Source: an uncultured Bartonella sp. (lineage in GTDB: Bacteria > Pseudomonadota > Alphaproteobacteria > Rhizobiales > Rhizobiaceae). From it: a stretch of 64,000 nt of DNA. This document shows positions 38,638 to 46,237 of this stretch, in pieces. The notes beneath the pieces were generated by a model. The model made no database searches, was not told the origin of the DNA, and was given only the letters and a program-made list of their open reading frames with translations. The stretch's first letter is position 1, and every line of letters begins with the position of its first letter. The stretch is taken from the NCBI GenBank assembly GCA_946478665.1, contig CAMLCZ010000002.1, positions 231,674 to 295,673 on the forward strand. The letters run 5' to 3'. Both the position numbers and the translations under genes were made by a program.

Positions 38638-38933
38638 TTTATATCTTGAAAAATTAATACTTTGCATTGAAAAATACCAAAATCCGCTGTGCCTAGACTG
38701 ATATTTTTTTACAAAGTGTGCTTGGACTGATGTTTTTACAAAGATTGACGTTAAACAGTCACCGCTGCAATCTCAAATAGCGATCAATGCTGGAACCGAG
38801 TATCTATTATCATAACGCATAATTGCGGTTTGTTAAAATAGGTGCATTTTCCAAAAGATAGAGACTGTCTACATCTATTCCCATAAGCCCTTTATGCTCG
38901 TTACCCTTTGCGCCACAATAATTGCTGGCTAAA

Positions 38934-38982
38934 TTGGCTTTTACAGAAGCCTAGCTTAGAGCTGGAAATGTCCTTCCATACG
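38934..38982 (+). pseudogene. Degraded fragment of carB
   Basis: These 49 bases match carB 38140-38188 at 41 of 49 positions. In the carB frame they read LAFTEA, a stop, then LRAGNVLPY, against [16 protein letters not shown] in CarB. Weaker similarity may extend left to about 38825 (GCGGT and TTTTCCAA words at nearly conserved spacing) and right to about 39050 (CTTTCCGCTTAAAAGA versus TTTCCGTTAAAGA). It is a decaying partial duplication about 0.8 kb downstream of its source. Confidence 0.75.
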
Positions 38983-39380
38983 TGCAGCCAATACTGCAAC
39001 ACTAGAAGTAGCAGATACTTTCCGCTTAAAAGAAGTATCATGTTTCAAACATGGCGTTTAATAATCACTTTAATGCGCGCCGATTTGCTTTTACATCTAT
39101 GATCGGAATTATCCGAGTAACCAAAATAATTTAAAAAAAATGGAAATAATTTCAAAGCAAATAAGACTATCCTGCCAATCAAACGCCCATGGGAATTAAA
39201 CTTCAATCAACAAACTAATTGAATTTTCATGACTTTTTAAACGAAAAAGATGCCGTTAAAGCCGAGTGATAACTCACTTTACAGACATCTTTCAGCTCCC
39301 CCCTCAACAAACTCTATTCACCCCTCCCCTCACAATCGCGTGCAACTATCCTTTTTTAAAAATTTAACTTCCTTGAATCA

Positions 39381-39411
39381 AAAAAACATGATATTACTAG
39401 TCATGTTTTTT
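39381..39411 (+). promoter_or_regulatory. Terminator-like hairpin in the ftrA leader
   Basis: An 11-bp perfect stem (AAAAAACATGA / TCATGTTTTTT) with a 9-base loop ends only 18 bases before the ftrA start codon. Its right arm ends in T6. It could terminate upstream transcription or act as a leader attenuator or stabiliser for ftrA. Confidence 0.55.
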
Positions 39412-39429
39412 GATATTGAGGTAACTATT

Positions 39430-39966
39430 ATGCACTTAAATAAATTTATTATGGCTGCAGCTTCTTGTGCCTTGTTGGCAACCCCTGCCCTTGCAGTGGA
39501 ATACCCAATTGGTGAACCACAAAAATGTGGTGGTTTGGAAATAGCAGCTGTTTACCTCCAACCTATCGAGATGGAACCAGAAGGCATTATGCTTGCTGCC
39601 GCCAAATCAGATGTCCATTTGGAAGCTGATATCCATGCGACAGAAGACAACAAAAACGGTTTGCCTGAAGGTTCATGGGCTCCTTATCTTCAAGTTTCTT
39701 ATGAATTGACCAAAGAAGGTTCAAAAGAACCAATGAGCGGTCATTTCCACCCAATGGTTGCCAATGACGGTCCTCACTATGGTGAAAACATCAAGATGCA
39801 AGGCGCTGGTAAATATCACTTGAAATTTACTGTATTACCTCCATCAAAAGAATCGATGTTTGGTCGCCACGTTGATAAAGAAACAGGTGTTGCACCTTGG
39901 TTTGATAAGTGTGTTGTTGAATATGACTTCACTTATGCTGGTACAGGTAAAAAAGGCGGTTACTAA
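39430..39966 (+). CDS. ftrA: FtrA-type periplasmic iron-binding protein (P19 family)
   Basis: This 178-residue exported protein has a signal peptide (HLNKFIMAAASCALLATPALA) and a mature part starting VEYPIGEPQKCGGLEIAAVYLQPIEM. Conserved P19 features are SDVHLEADIHATEDNKNG and SGHFHPMVANDGPHYGENI, which hold the histidine/methionine metal ligands, and a C-terminal APWFDKCVVEYDF. P19/FtrA binds iron (and copper) in the periplasm and feeds the FTR1 permease. The frame is open to 39250, but GAGGT eight bases before the ATG at 39430 and the signal peptide fix the start. It heads the ftr operon. Confidence 0.93.
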   Translation: MHLNKFIMAAASCALLATPALAVEYPIGEPQKCGGLEIAAVYLQPIEMEPEGIMLAAAKSDVHLEADIHATEDNKNGLPEGSWAPYLQVSYELTKEGSKEPMSGHFHPMVANDGPHYGENIKMQGAGKYHLKFTVLPPSKESMFGRHVDKETGVAPWFDKCVVEYDFTYAGTGKKGGY

Positions 39967-40110
39967 TAATTCTCCACGAATGGGAATATCAAATTGATAC
40001 ATTCCTAAACAATAAAACATCAAATTGTGTTTTATTGCTCGTTATAAAAGCGAGAATATTGGGTTAGGGTTTACTTTTGATGGTACGCCGTTACAAGTAT
40101 ACCTATATAG

Positions 40111-40144
40111 CAGACCGGCCGGAATGACCTCTCCAGCCGGTCTG
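40111..40144 (+). terminator. Hairpin terminator between ftrA and ftrB
   Basis: CAGACCGGC and GCCGGTCTG form a perfect 9-bp stem around a 16-base loop, followed by ATTTTT. It lies 20 bases before ftrB. Partial termination here would give more ftrA mRNA than ftrBCD mRNA. Confidence 0.85.
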
Positions 40145-40164
40145 ATTTTTAAAAGGCTAAGACT

Positions 40165-40488
40165 ATGCGTATAATATTGGCTTTATTGTTATTTATCGTT
40201 CCTGCCATCGCGAATGCCGATTCATTATCACTCTACAATGTTACGATTAAGGACGGTGTATTTGATCCGCAATCAATAGAGGTTCCGGAAGGACAACGCT
40301 TTAAAATTTCCGTCAAAAATATTGGTAGTGGCCCTGCGGAATTTGAAAACCTATCCATGCGCGTTGAAAAAGTGCTTGGCCCTGGGGTTGAATCCTTTGT
40401 TGTTATTCATCCTTTAAAGGCGGGAAGTTATCATTTTATCGACGAATTTCATATGGATATGGCTGGTTTCGATATTGTGGTTAAATAG
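40165..40488 (+). CDS. ftrB: FtrB-type periplasmic cupredoxin
   Basis: This 107-residue small protein has a signal peptide (RIILALLLFIVPAIANA) and a cupredoxin_1 fold pattern: DGVFDPQSIEVPEGQRFKISVKNIGSGPAEFENLSMRVEKVL, then FVVIHPLKAGSYHFIDEFHMDMAGFDIVV. Candidate ligands are the Glu/Met/His residues near FENLSM and EFHMDMAG, as in FtrB-like oxidases proposed to handle ferrous iron in Brucella. It is followed closely by the FTR1 permease gene. Confidence 0.9.
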   Translation: MRIILALLLFIVPAIANADSLSLYNVTIKDGVFDPQSIEVPEGQRFKISVKNIGSGPAEFENLSMRVEKVLGPGVESFVVIHPLKAGSYHFIDEFHMDMAGFDIVVK

Positions 40489-40499
40489 GATCGCGTAAA

Positions 40500-41339
40500 A
40501 TGGGTGCACCTCTTTTTATTGTATGGCGTGAAAGTGTAGAAGCACTTCTTGTCATCGGTATTCTTTATACATGGCTACGTCGCGAAAACCTTTTGACGCT
40601 TAGAAATCGTCTTTGGATTGGTACCGGTTTAGGTCTATTGCTGGCAGGGCTTTTGGCTATAGCGTTTTGGGTTGCCGGTAATTGGTTTGCCGGGCCCGGT
40701 GGTGAATGGTTCTTTACTGCTATGATGGCTGTGGCAGCTTTGCTTATCATGCAGATGATTGTCTGGATGCACCGGCATGGTAGCGGCATGAAACATGTGC
40801 TGGAACAAGAAGCCGCACAAAGCCTGCAATCTTCCGGTGGGTTTGGTATTTTACTTCTGGCAATGATAGCCGTCGCGCGTGAAGGGTCAGAAACCGTTGT
40901 TTTTTTAGCCGGTGTTGGCGCGCAACAGAATGGTTCTTCACTTGGTATGTTCATTCTCGGCGGTGTTCTTGGTTTTATACTGGCACTTGCAACATTTTGG
41001 GCACTCCAGAAATTTTCAAAAATCATTCCTTGGAAATGGTTTTTCTTGGGAAGCGAATTTGTCTTGTTGCTGATAGGTGGTGGTCTTCTGGTTACAGCCT
41101 TTGATAAAGCTGCCGCTCAAATTTCTGCCTATGATTTGCCAGAATGGTTATATAGTTTTATGGACGATCCATTATGGAGCACCAGCTCGCTTATTCCTGA
41201 TAATAGCACGCTGACAGGGTTGACGGGGTATCATGCTGAACCGTCATTCATGCAAGTTGCTGTATTGGTAATTTACTGGGTTGTTGCCATCGTTCTTTGT
41301 TCACGAAAGTCAAAAAAGAACGTTGTCGCCCACTCGTAA
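40500..41339 (+). CDS. ftrC: FTR1-family iron permease FtrC
   Basis: This 279-residue inner-membrane protein has seven or so helices and the two REXXE iron-path motifs, RESVE (residues 10-14) and REGSE (about residue 126). Both are diagnostic for Ftr1/EfeU permeases. Helices include LWIGTGLGLLLAGLLAIAFW and LGMFILGGVLGFILALATFW. It would import Fe(III) after oxidation of Fe(II) by the periplasmic partners. It starts 11 bases after ftrB. Confidence 0.94.
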   Translation: MGAPLFIVWRESVEALLVIGILYTWLRRENLLTLRNRLWIGTGLGLLLAGLLAIAFWVAGNWFAGPGGEWFFTAMMAVAALLIMQMIVWMHRHGSGMKHVLEQEAAQSLQSSGGFGILLLAMIAVAREGSETVVFLAGVGAQQNGSSLGMFILGGVLGFILALATFWALQKFSKIIPWKWFFLGSEFVLLLIGGGLLVTAFDKAAAQISAYDLPEWLYSFMDDPLWSTSSLIPDNSTLTGLTGYHAEPSFMQVAVLVIYWVVAIVLCSRKSKKNVVAHS

Positions 41340-41363
41340 CCAACAACGAAGAAACCAGACATC

Positions 41364-42740
41364 ATGTCGCAGATAATCACCTCTTTTGTTTATAATCTTG
41401 GCGCTGTCATGCATCGCCACAAAAAGGTGATTCAATCTATCCAATGGTGTGTTGTAGGCATATATCTGTTTTTGTTACTTGTGCCTGCTTTCATGCCATT
41501 GCCTCCAAGGCAAGCCCATATTCTCGACAATATTGTATTATTTGCCCAATTTGTTTTCTGGGGAATTTGGTGGCCATTTGTTATTCTATCTATGCTGGTT
41601 ATGGGGCGTTTCTGGTGCGGCGTATTTTGTCCGGAAGGCGCCCTTTCCGAATATACCAGCCGCACAATAGGCAGAAATAAAACCATACCGCGTTGGTTAA
41701 AATGGCGTGGCTGGCCTGCCGTAGCATTTGTCTTAACGACGTTATATGGGCAACTTATCAGCGTTTACGACTATGCCGAAGCTGCACTTCTTATACTTGG
41801 TGGCTCAACGGCTGCAGCCATGCTCGTCGGATATTTCTTTGGAAAAGGTACACGCGTTTGGTGTCGATATCTTTGTCCGGTAAATGGCGTCTTCAATCTT
41901 TTATCGCGTTTGGCACCCATTTCATTTAAAACCGATCAGGCAAAATGGTCTGATTTTCATGGGAGCCATCCTGAAAATCCCAATTGTCCACCAATGATTA
42001 ACATACACCAGCTTCACGGTGTTTCGGCTTGTCATATGTGCGCGCGCTGTGCCGGTTTTCGTGATGCCGTGGCATTAACACCACGTTCCGTCAATGAAGA
42101 AGTGGTTGTTTATGGTGACGATAAAAGCAACAACCCATGGGAAACACGGTTATTATTATTTGGTATGATTGGCGTTGCCATTGGTGCGTTTACTTGGACG
42201 GTAAGCCCGTGGTTTGTTGTTTTCAAACAAAAATTGGCCGATTGGTTGGTTGCCCATAATGTTTTCTGGCCGCTTGATCCCACGGCACCATGGTGGATTT
42301 TGACCAATCACCCAGCCAATAATGATAGTTTCAATTGGCTCGATGGTTTTTGTGTTGCCAGTTATATTTTGGGCAGTGGCTTGATTTACGGTATGTTTTT
42401 GTCTGCCGTGCTGTGGATCATTGCATCCATTATCAAAAAGCCATCATTGTTTTCTCATTTGGCACAGGCATTCCTGCCGCTTGCGGCTGCAGGTTTATTT
42501 TTGGGACTCACTGCAACAACAGTCAAATTGTTGATGTATGACGGAATTACATTCTGGTGGCTTTCTTATGCACGCGCCATAATTCTGGGCGGAACTGCTA
42601 TCTGGAGTCTCTATCTTGCCGCCCGTATCCTGAAAAATACGTCTTCAAGCCTTTTAGCGAAATTGATAGCTTTTGTTTTATTCGCTTTCGCTACCGCACC
42701 AATTGTATATGCGTGGTGGCTAATGTTCTGGGGCTGGTAG
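41364..42740 (+). CDS. ftrD: FtrD-type polyferredoxin membrane protein
   Basis: This 458-residue membrane protein has cysteine clusters for Fe-S centres: FWCGVFCPEGALSEY, CRYLCPVNGVFNLL and CHMCARCAGF. Several hydrophobic helices flank them. The arrangement resembles NapH/RdxH-type electron-transfer proteins and FtrD of Brucella, which is thought to receive the electron released when ferrous iron is oxidised. It is the fourth gene of the ftr operon. No terminator is evident behind it. Confidence 0.92.
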   Translation: MSQIITSFVYNLGAVMHRHKKVIQSIQWCVVGIYLFLLLVPAFMPLPPRQAHILDNIVLFAQFVFWGIWWPFVILSMLVMGRFWCGVFCPEGALSEYTSRTIGRNKTIPRWLKWRGWPAVAFVLTTLYGQLISVYDYAEAALLILGGSTAAAMLVGYFFGKGTRVWCRYLCPVNGVFNLLSRLAPISFKTDQAKWSDFHGSHPENPNCPPMINIHQLHGVSACHMCARCAGFRDAVALTPRSVNEEVVVYGDDKSNNPWETRLLLFGMIGVAIGAFTWTVSPWFVVFKQKLADWLVAHNVFWPLDPTAPWWILTNHPANNDSFNWLDGFCVASYILGSGLIYGMFLSAVLWIIASIIKKPSLFSHLAQAFLPLAAAGLFLGLTATTVKLLMYDGITFWWLSYARAIILGGTAIWSLYLAARILKNTSSSLLAKLIAFVLFAFATAPIVYAWWLMFWGW

Positions 42741-42908
42741 ATAAAAAGCCCCAATGCGTAAAAATATCTCATAAAGATAAAGCGGCTATTCTGTGCTATT
42801 TGAATTCATCACTCAGTTATTCGATATATCCCCACACTTTTTAAAAGATGATGTATTAAAGCCGATTTATCGTGCAACCAAATTATGCATTCAGCAAGCA
42901 AGTGGCGC

Positions 42909-42978
42909 GTCAAACAAACAAGCACTGTGTTAAACAAACAAGCACTGCGTCAAACAAACAAGCAATTCGTTAAACAGG
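42909..42978. repeat. 20-bp tandem repeat, about 3.5 copies
   Basis: Units of GT[CT]AAACAAACAAGCACTG[TC] start at 42909, 42929 and 42949, with a partial copy at 42969. The array lies between ftrD and the convergent ABC gene and is non-coding. It has no spacer between units, so it is not a CRISPR. Confidence 0.9.
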
Positions 42979-43031
42979 CGCACAATTACACCAACCACTT
43001 TTACCTATCGGTTTTATTGGCCTATTATTGT

Positions 43032-44882
43032 CTAACTGCCAGTTGTAGTTTCTGTCGCCTCTTTATTGGTGGTAAACTGAACCTCATTGGCGGTAAACTG
43101 AACCTCGACAGTCATATCAAAAAGGTAACTCTCGTCATTGCGCCGACTGATATAAACAAAAGTCGTTTCTTTCAAATGCTCGAATACCACGGAAGCAATT
43201 CGTTTGCGTATTTCTTCGTCAATACCGTCCATAATTTGATTGGCGACAATCCATTCCGGTTTGACAAGTAAAACCCGCGCAAAAGCCAGAGAACGACGTT
43301 CCACATCATTCAAACGACGTTCCCAATCCACATCCTCTTCGTCAAGAGCAGGAAAATATTCGCTAAGACCAGTTATTTCCAATGCCTGTCTAATTTCTTC
43401 ATCTGTTGGGTTTACGTCTTTTGCTGGATAAAGCAGCACTTTGCGCAATGTGCCTGGCGGAATATAAGGAGCATCTGGCATATAGTTTGGCAAAGACGCA
43501 TTGGGTAATCCAACCGTTCCTTCGCCCCAAGGCCACATACCAGCCAAGGCATTATAAAGGATTGTTTTATCAACATCTTGCGGCGCATAAATAAGAGTAT
43601 TTTGTCCTTTTTTGATAAAAACATTAGCCGGTTTCATCGTAAGATGGCCGGTTGCTGTTTGAACGCATAAGTCGTCGAAAGACATGGCATCTGCATCATT
43701 GTTTTTAACAATAATATGCCCCATTCGCAAATGATCGACACCATCCATTTGTACGACAGCCTGTCGAAAAGTTGCAACACGCAGCATCGTAGCGCGCCAG
43801 TCAGCAAGAGCGCCGTAATTGTCGACAAACCACCTTAATGATTGGTGCGCCTGATTGAATGCCTGCACAGCTGCCTGCAAACCACCAAGATCAATGCCAC
43901 CGCCGAAATAGATTGGTGAAGCAATGATATAGGGCGCAACATTTGAGACCCAACCATAACCTGCGGTGATACCTGTCAATTTTGTGGTTGCAACGACAAT
44001 GTGCCATATCGCATCAAGAACATTTTGGACGCGACCATCAAGATAATGTTTCTCATCACGTTCTGCCCCCATTAGGGTTATTGCGTCGATAGAACGATTG
44101 GTATGCATCAATGCGGCACGCAAATCGGCCTCTCGAGCATAACGGTTGGCATTGATTGCAACCAGATTTCGGGCAACAAACCATGTCAGAAAAGATGCCC
44201 CACTGACATAAAGCAATACGGCCCAGATCATATAACCAGGTAATGGAAAACTGTAGCCTGAAAAACTGAAAACAAAACCTGCTGTGGTAGACCATAAAGT
44301 TGGGATAAAAATAATGAGCGTAACACTCGCTTGCAGCAGATTTATTCCAAGATCTGCTGTCGATTCTGCCAAATGGCGCGCATCTTCATGCAATTTCTGA
44401 TCTGGATTGACGCCAACTTCACCCGCCATTGTCAGCCTGAAAGCGCGTTTAGGCTTCATCCATTGGCTAATAAGATCGTCCGTCAACCCCTCGCGCAACT
44501 TCATTTTTAGATATTGATTGAGAAAAGTTTGGATAATATTGAAGATCAACAATACCAGCGCTATGACGAAAAATACGCCAAGCTGGAAAATGAATTCGTG
44601 TAAATCCTTACGGCTAATCGCGTTCCAAAAATCTTTGGTCCATTCATTGATTTGTAGCTGTCCACGCCCAATCAGGATAATAAGAACAAGGATACCAATA
44701 AAGGTTGCAATTAACGTATTGCGCGTGTGGGAACGCCAAAAAGCAATATAAAGCAGCTTGGCCTGATGGTAAAAGCCAGTGTTTTTGACGACACCTTCCT
44801 GCAATAAACCCGGTGTTGCTTCAACTGGGTTTTCTGCCATAGTGCCGTTTTTATCACCGCCATCTTTGGCCATATCTTCCAC
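43032..44882 (-). CDS. BacA/YddA-like ABC membrane protein with degenerate ATPase domain
   Basis: This 616-residue protein has an SbmA/BacA-like membrane domain in its first 350 residues (ILVLIILIGRGQLQINEWTKDFWNAISRKDLHEFIFQLGVFF, LREGLTDDLISQWM, NPDQKLHEDARHLAESTADLGINLLQ). An ABC ATPase-like domain follows (about residues 400-595). Its ATP-site motifs are lost: the Walker A position reads APQDVDKTIL (no G-rich loop), the signature region reads LNDVERRSLAFARVLL, and Walker B reads IVANQIMDGID without the catalytic Glu. It is probably not an ATPase, unless it pairs with another subunit. The C-terminus carries a 7-residue duplication (EVQFTAN/EVQFTTN). It could still serve peptide or lipid transport using another energy source, as BacA does. 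Confidence 0.82.
   Translation of the reverse strand: MEDMAKDGGDKNGTMAENPVEATPGLLQEGVVKNTGFYHQAKLLYIAFWRSHTRNTLIATFIGILVLIILIGRGQLQINEWTKDFWNAISRKDLHEFIFQLGVFFVIALVLLIFNIIQTFLNQYLKMKLREGLTDDLISQWMKPKRAFRLTMAGEVGVNPDQKLHEDARHLAESTADLGINLLQASVTLIIFIPTLWSTTAGFVFSFSGYSFPLPGYMIWAVLLYVSGASFLTWFVARNLVAINANRYAREADLRAALMHTNRSIDAITLMGAERDEKHYLDGRVQNVLDAIWHIVVATTKLTGITAGYGWVSNVAPYIIASPIYFGGGIDLGGLQAAVQAFNQAHQSLRWFVDNYGALADWRATMLRVATFRQAVVQMDGVDHLRMGHIIVKNNDADAMSFDDLCVQTATGHLTMKPANVFIKKGQNTLIYAPQDVDKTILYNALAGMWPWGEGTVGLPNASLPNYMPDAPYIPPGTLRKVLLYPAKDVNPTDEEIRQALEITGLSEYFPALDEEDVDWERRLNDVERRSLAFARVLLVKPEWIVANQIMDGIDEEIRKRIASVVFEHLKETTFVYISRRNDESYLFDMTVEVQFTANEVQFTTNKEATETTTGS
43065..43106. repeat. 21-bp tandem duplication inside the ABC gene
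   Basis: Two adjacent 21-base copies, differing by one base, encode the repeated EVQFT[AT]N heptapeptide near the C-terminus of the ABC protein. Confidence 0.9.
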
Positions 44883-45107
44883 CCCTATGCGACAATCACA
44901 TTATTACACTTTGATCATGCCGCGACCATAATTTTATTTAGTGTCGGCAATCAAAATGGCAAAAGCAAGAACGTCTTGCAAATTTAATGTGAATTAAACT
45001 TGCTTTTATCGATATGAACATGTAATGAGGTGCATATCGATCTTTCGGTTGCGCGACTTTCTACCTTTGTGCAAAGCACTTTATACGAAACTCCCCTTTC
45101 AAAATTT

Positions 45108-45170
45108 CGATCTACCTCATGTCGACATATTGCATATGTCGATTTCAATTATTTATTTAGGGAGTTTCCT
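45108..45170 (+). promoter_or_regulatory. Structured cold-shock leader
   Basis: TCGACATAT-TGC-ATATGTCGA (45122-45142) is a perfect 9-bp stem with a 3-base loop just upstream of the GGGAG ribosome site. ACCTCAT near 45115 is the exact complement of ATGAGGT near 45024, so the leader can also form a long-range pair. Alternative structures of this kind are typical of cold-sensing cspA leaders. Confidence 0.5.
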
Positions 45171-45380
45171 ATGTCTACTGGTACAGTTAAATGGTTTAAT
45201 ACAACAAAAGGTTTTGGCTTTATTCAACCTGATGATGGTGGCGCTGATGTGTTTGTGCATATTTCTGCTGTTGAACAATCAGGTATGCGCGCCCTTAACG
45301 AAGGTCAAAAAATTTCTTACGACATCGTTCAGGATCGTCGTTCAGGCAAATCAGCAGCAGGCAATCTCGCTGCTGCCTAA
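45171..45380 (+). CDS. cspA: Cold-shock protein (CspA family)
   Basis: This 69-residue single cold-shock domain protein has MSTGTVKWFNTTKGFGFIQPDDGG with RNP-1 (KGFGFI) and DVFVHISAVEQSG with RNP-2 (VFVHI). It binds single-stranded RNA and DNA and acts as an RNA chaperone. The frame is open for 47 codons upstream, but family length and GGGAG before the ATG at 45171 set the start. The leader is structured and a terminator follows. It is a paralogue of the gene at 62856. Confidence 0.95.
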   Translation: MSTGTVKWFNTTKGFGFIQPDDGGADVFVHISAVEQSGMRALNEGQKISYDIVQDRRSGKSAAGNLAAA

Positions 45381-45488
45381 TATTTCTGTTTCAATAAACC
45401 CAAAATCCGCTTTGTTGCCAAAATCTACTTTGTTGGATGTGTTTATTGTAAAACACTAAAGCAGTTTATTGACTGTTTCTGATATTTT

Positions 45489-45514
45489 AAGCCCCGTTCG
45501 TTTGAATGGGGCTT
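45489..45514 (+). terminator. Intrinsic terminator of the cold-shock gene
   Basis: A 7-bp stem (AAGCCCC / GGGGCTT) with a 12-base loop is followed by TTTT, about 110 bases after the coding region. Confidence 0.85.
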
Positions 45515-45656
45515 TTTCTATGGCGTAAATTTTCGGTCAACATACCGTCATTCGTCCATCAATATATTGCCATTCCTTCCTTTCAGTTCACATAAAATAT
45601 TTCCTCGGCTTGAACACTGCTTGATATCGACGTGAAATTGCCTATAAATATCACTG

Positions 45657-45853
45657 GACGGTTCCATCTTAAGATGTCTCTTAAGAGGAATAATAGGGAA
45701 CACGGGAAAACTGACCCTTATCGGAGTTTTATCCGTGGCTGCCCCCGCAACTGTAGGCGCTAGCACCACATCTACGGGCAAAAGCCCAAGCCACTATATT
45801 TCATGGGAAGGTTGATGATGGTGTGTTTATCGCGAGCCAGGAGACCTGCCGTC
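45657..45853 (+). ncRNA. Cobalamin (B12) riboswitch
   Basis: The leader contains the hallmark blocks of the cobalamin class in order: GCTGCCCCCGCAACTGTA, a long variable arm, GCCACT, GGGAAGG and GCGAGCCAGGAGACCTGCC. The closing stem P1 is visible as GACGG (45657-45661) with CCGTC (45849-45853). Downstream, ACACCC and GGGTG near 45866 and 45898 can pair just before the GAGGAG at 45904, which suggests translational control by hiding the ribosome site when B12 is bound. The first frame it controls is a small repeat ORF, then the BtuFCD-like genes. Confidence 0.95.
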
Positions 45854-45916
45854 AAAAAAGGGAAACACCCTTGTTAGAAAGAAACCTAAAGCACGGTGGG
45901 TGCGAGGAGATTATTG

Positions 45917-46135
45917 ATGCAGAATTCTACATTTGCCCGAAATGGCGCAAACAAACTTCAATTATGTTTGGAATATAGTGATCTATTGTTTTGCAATCCG
46001 CAAAACATTGATTTCTTGGTTTGCAATCCGCAAAACGCTAACTTTTTGGTTTGCAATTCGCAAACCGGTGATTTGCCAGTTTTCAATGCGCGAAACAGCC
46101 AAGTCCTTAAGCACAATCAAGATAGTTCAATCTGA
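45917..46135 (+). CDS. Small 72-residue repeat ORF directly after the B12 riboswitch
   Basis: The ATG at 45917 is preceded by GAGGAG seven bases upstream, one of the best ribosome sites in the window and exactly where the riboswitch platform ends. The predicted peptide starts MQNSTFARNGANKLQLCLEY and then has four 10-residue repeats beginning CNPQN, CNPQN, CNSQT and FNARN (spacing 30 bases). There is no signal peptide, membrane helix or known domain. It could be a regulatory leader ORF, a small Cys-rich protein or a slippage-generated frame without function. I do not recognise it. Confidence 0.5.
   Translation: MQNSTFARNGANKLQLCLEYSDLLFCNPQNIDFLVCNPQNANFLVCNSQTGDLPVFNARNSQVLKHNQDSSI
45991..46110. 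repeat. 30-bp tandem repeat, four copies
   Basis: Units start at 45991, 46021, 46051 and 46081. Each begins TT[GT]CAAT[CTG]CGC[AG]AAAC-like and can form a small TTTGC/GCAAA stem. The copies decay from left to right. There is no unique spacer, so this is not CRISPR. The unit length is a multiple of three, so all frames repeat. Confidence 0.9.
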
Positions 46136-46237
46136 TTTTAACAAAAGATCATAAGATTTTCTGAAATATGCAATGGTCTTTTTAGGCCGCCCTTGTGCGC
46201 ATAAGATAATTGCATCTCAATATAGAAGTTTGAAATA

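Larger units (their letters stand above)
38638..39429. other. Long intergenic region between carB and ftrA
   Basis: This region of about 790 bases holds the carB remnant described separately, AT-rich DNA that should include the ftr promoter, and a hairpin immediately before ftrA. No intact gene is seen. Confidence 0.5.

Noticed and set aside
38908..39102. Small ORF in the carB-ftrA spacer
   Set aside because: Its sequence is an out-of-frame reading of the carB remnant, matching the shadow frame of carB rather than a real protein.
42909..42978. Second CRISPR-like array
   Set aside because: It is a simple 20-bp tandem repeat without spacers.
45991..46110. Regularly spaced repeats resembling a small CRISPR array
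   Set aside because: The whole 30-bp unit repeats with no unique spacers, copies diverge progressively, and no cas gene is present.
45933..46154. Alternative 73-codon frame over the 30-bp repeats (WFAIRKT repeats)
   Set aside because: A 30-bp unit repeats in every frame; only the frame starting at 45917 has a strong ribosome-binding site.
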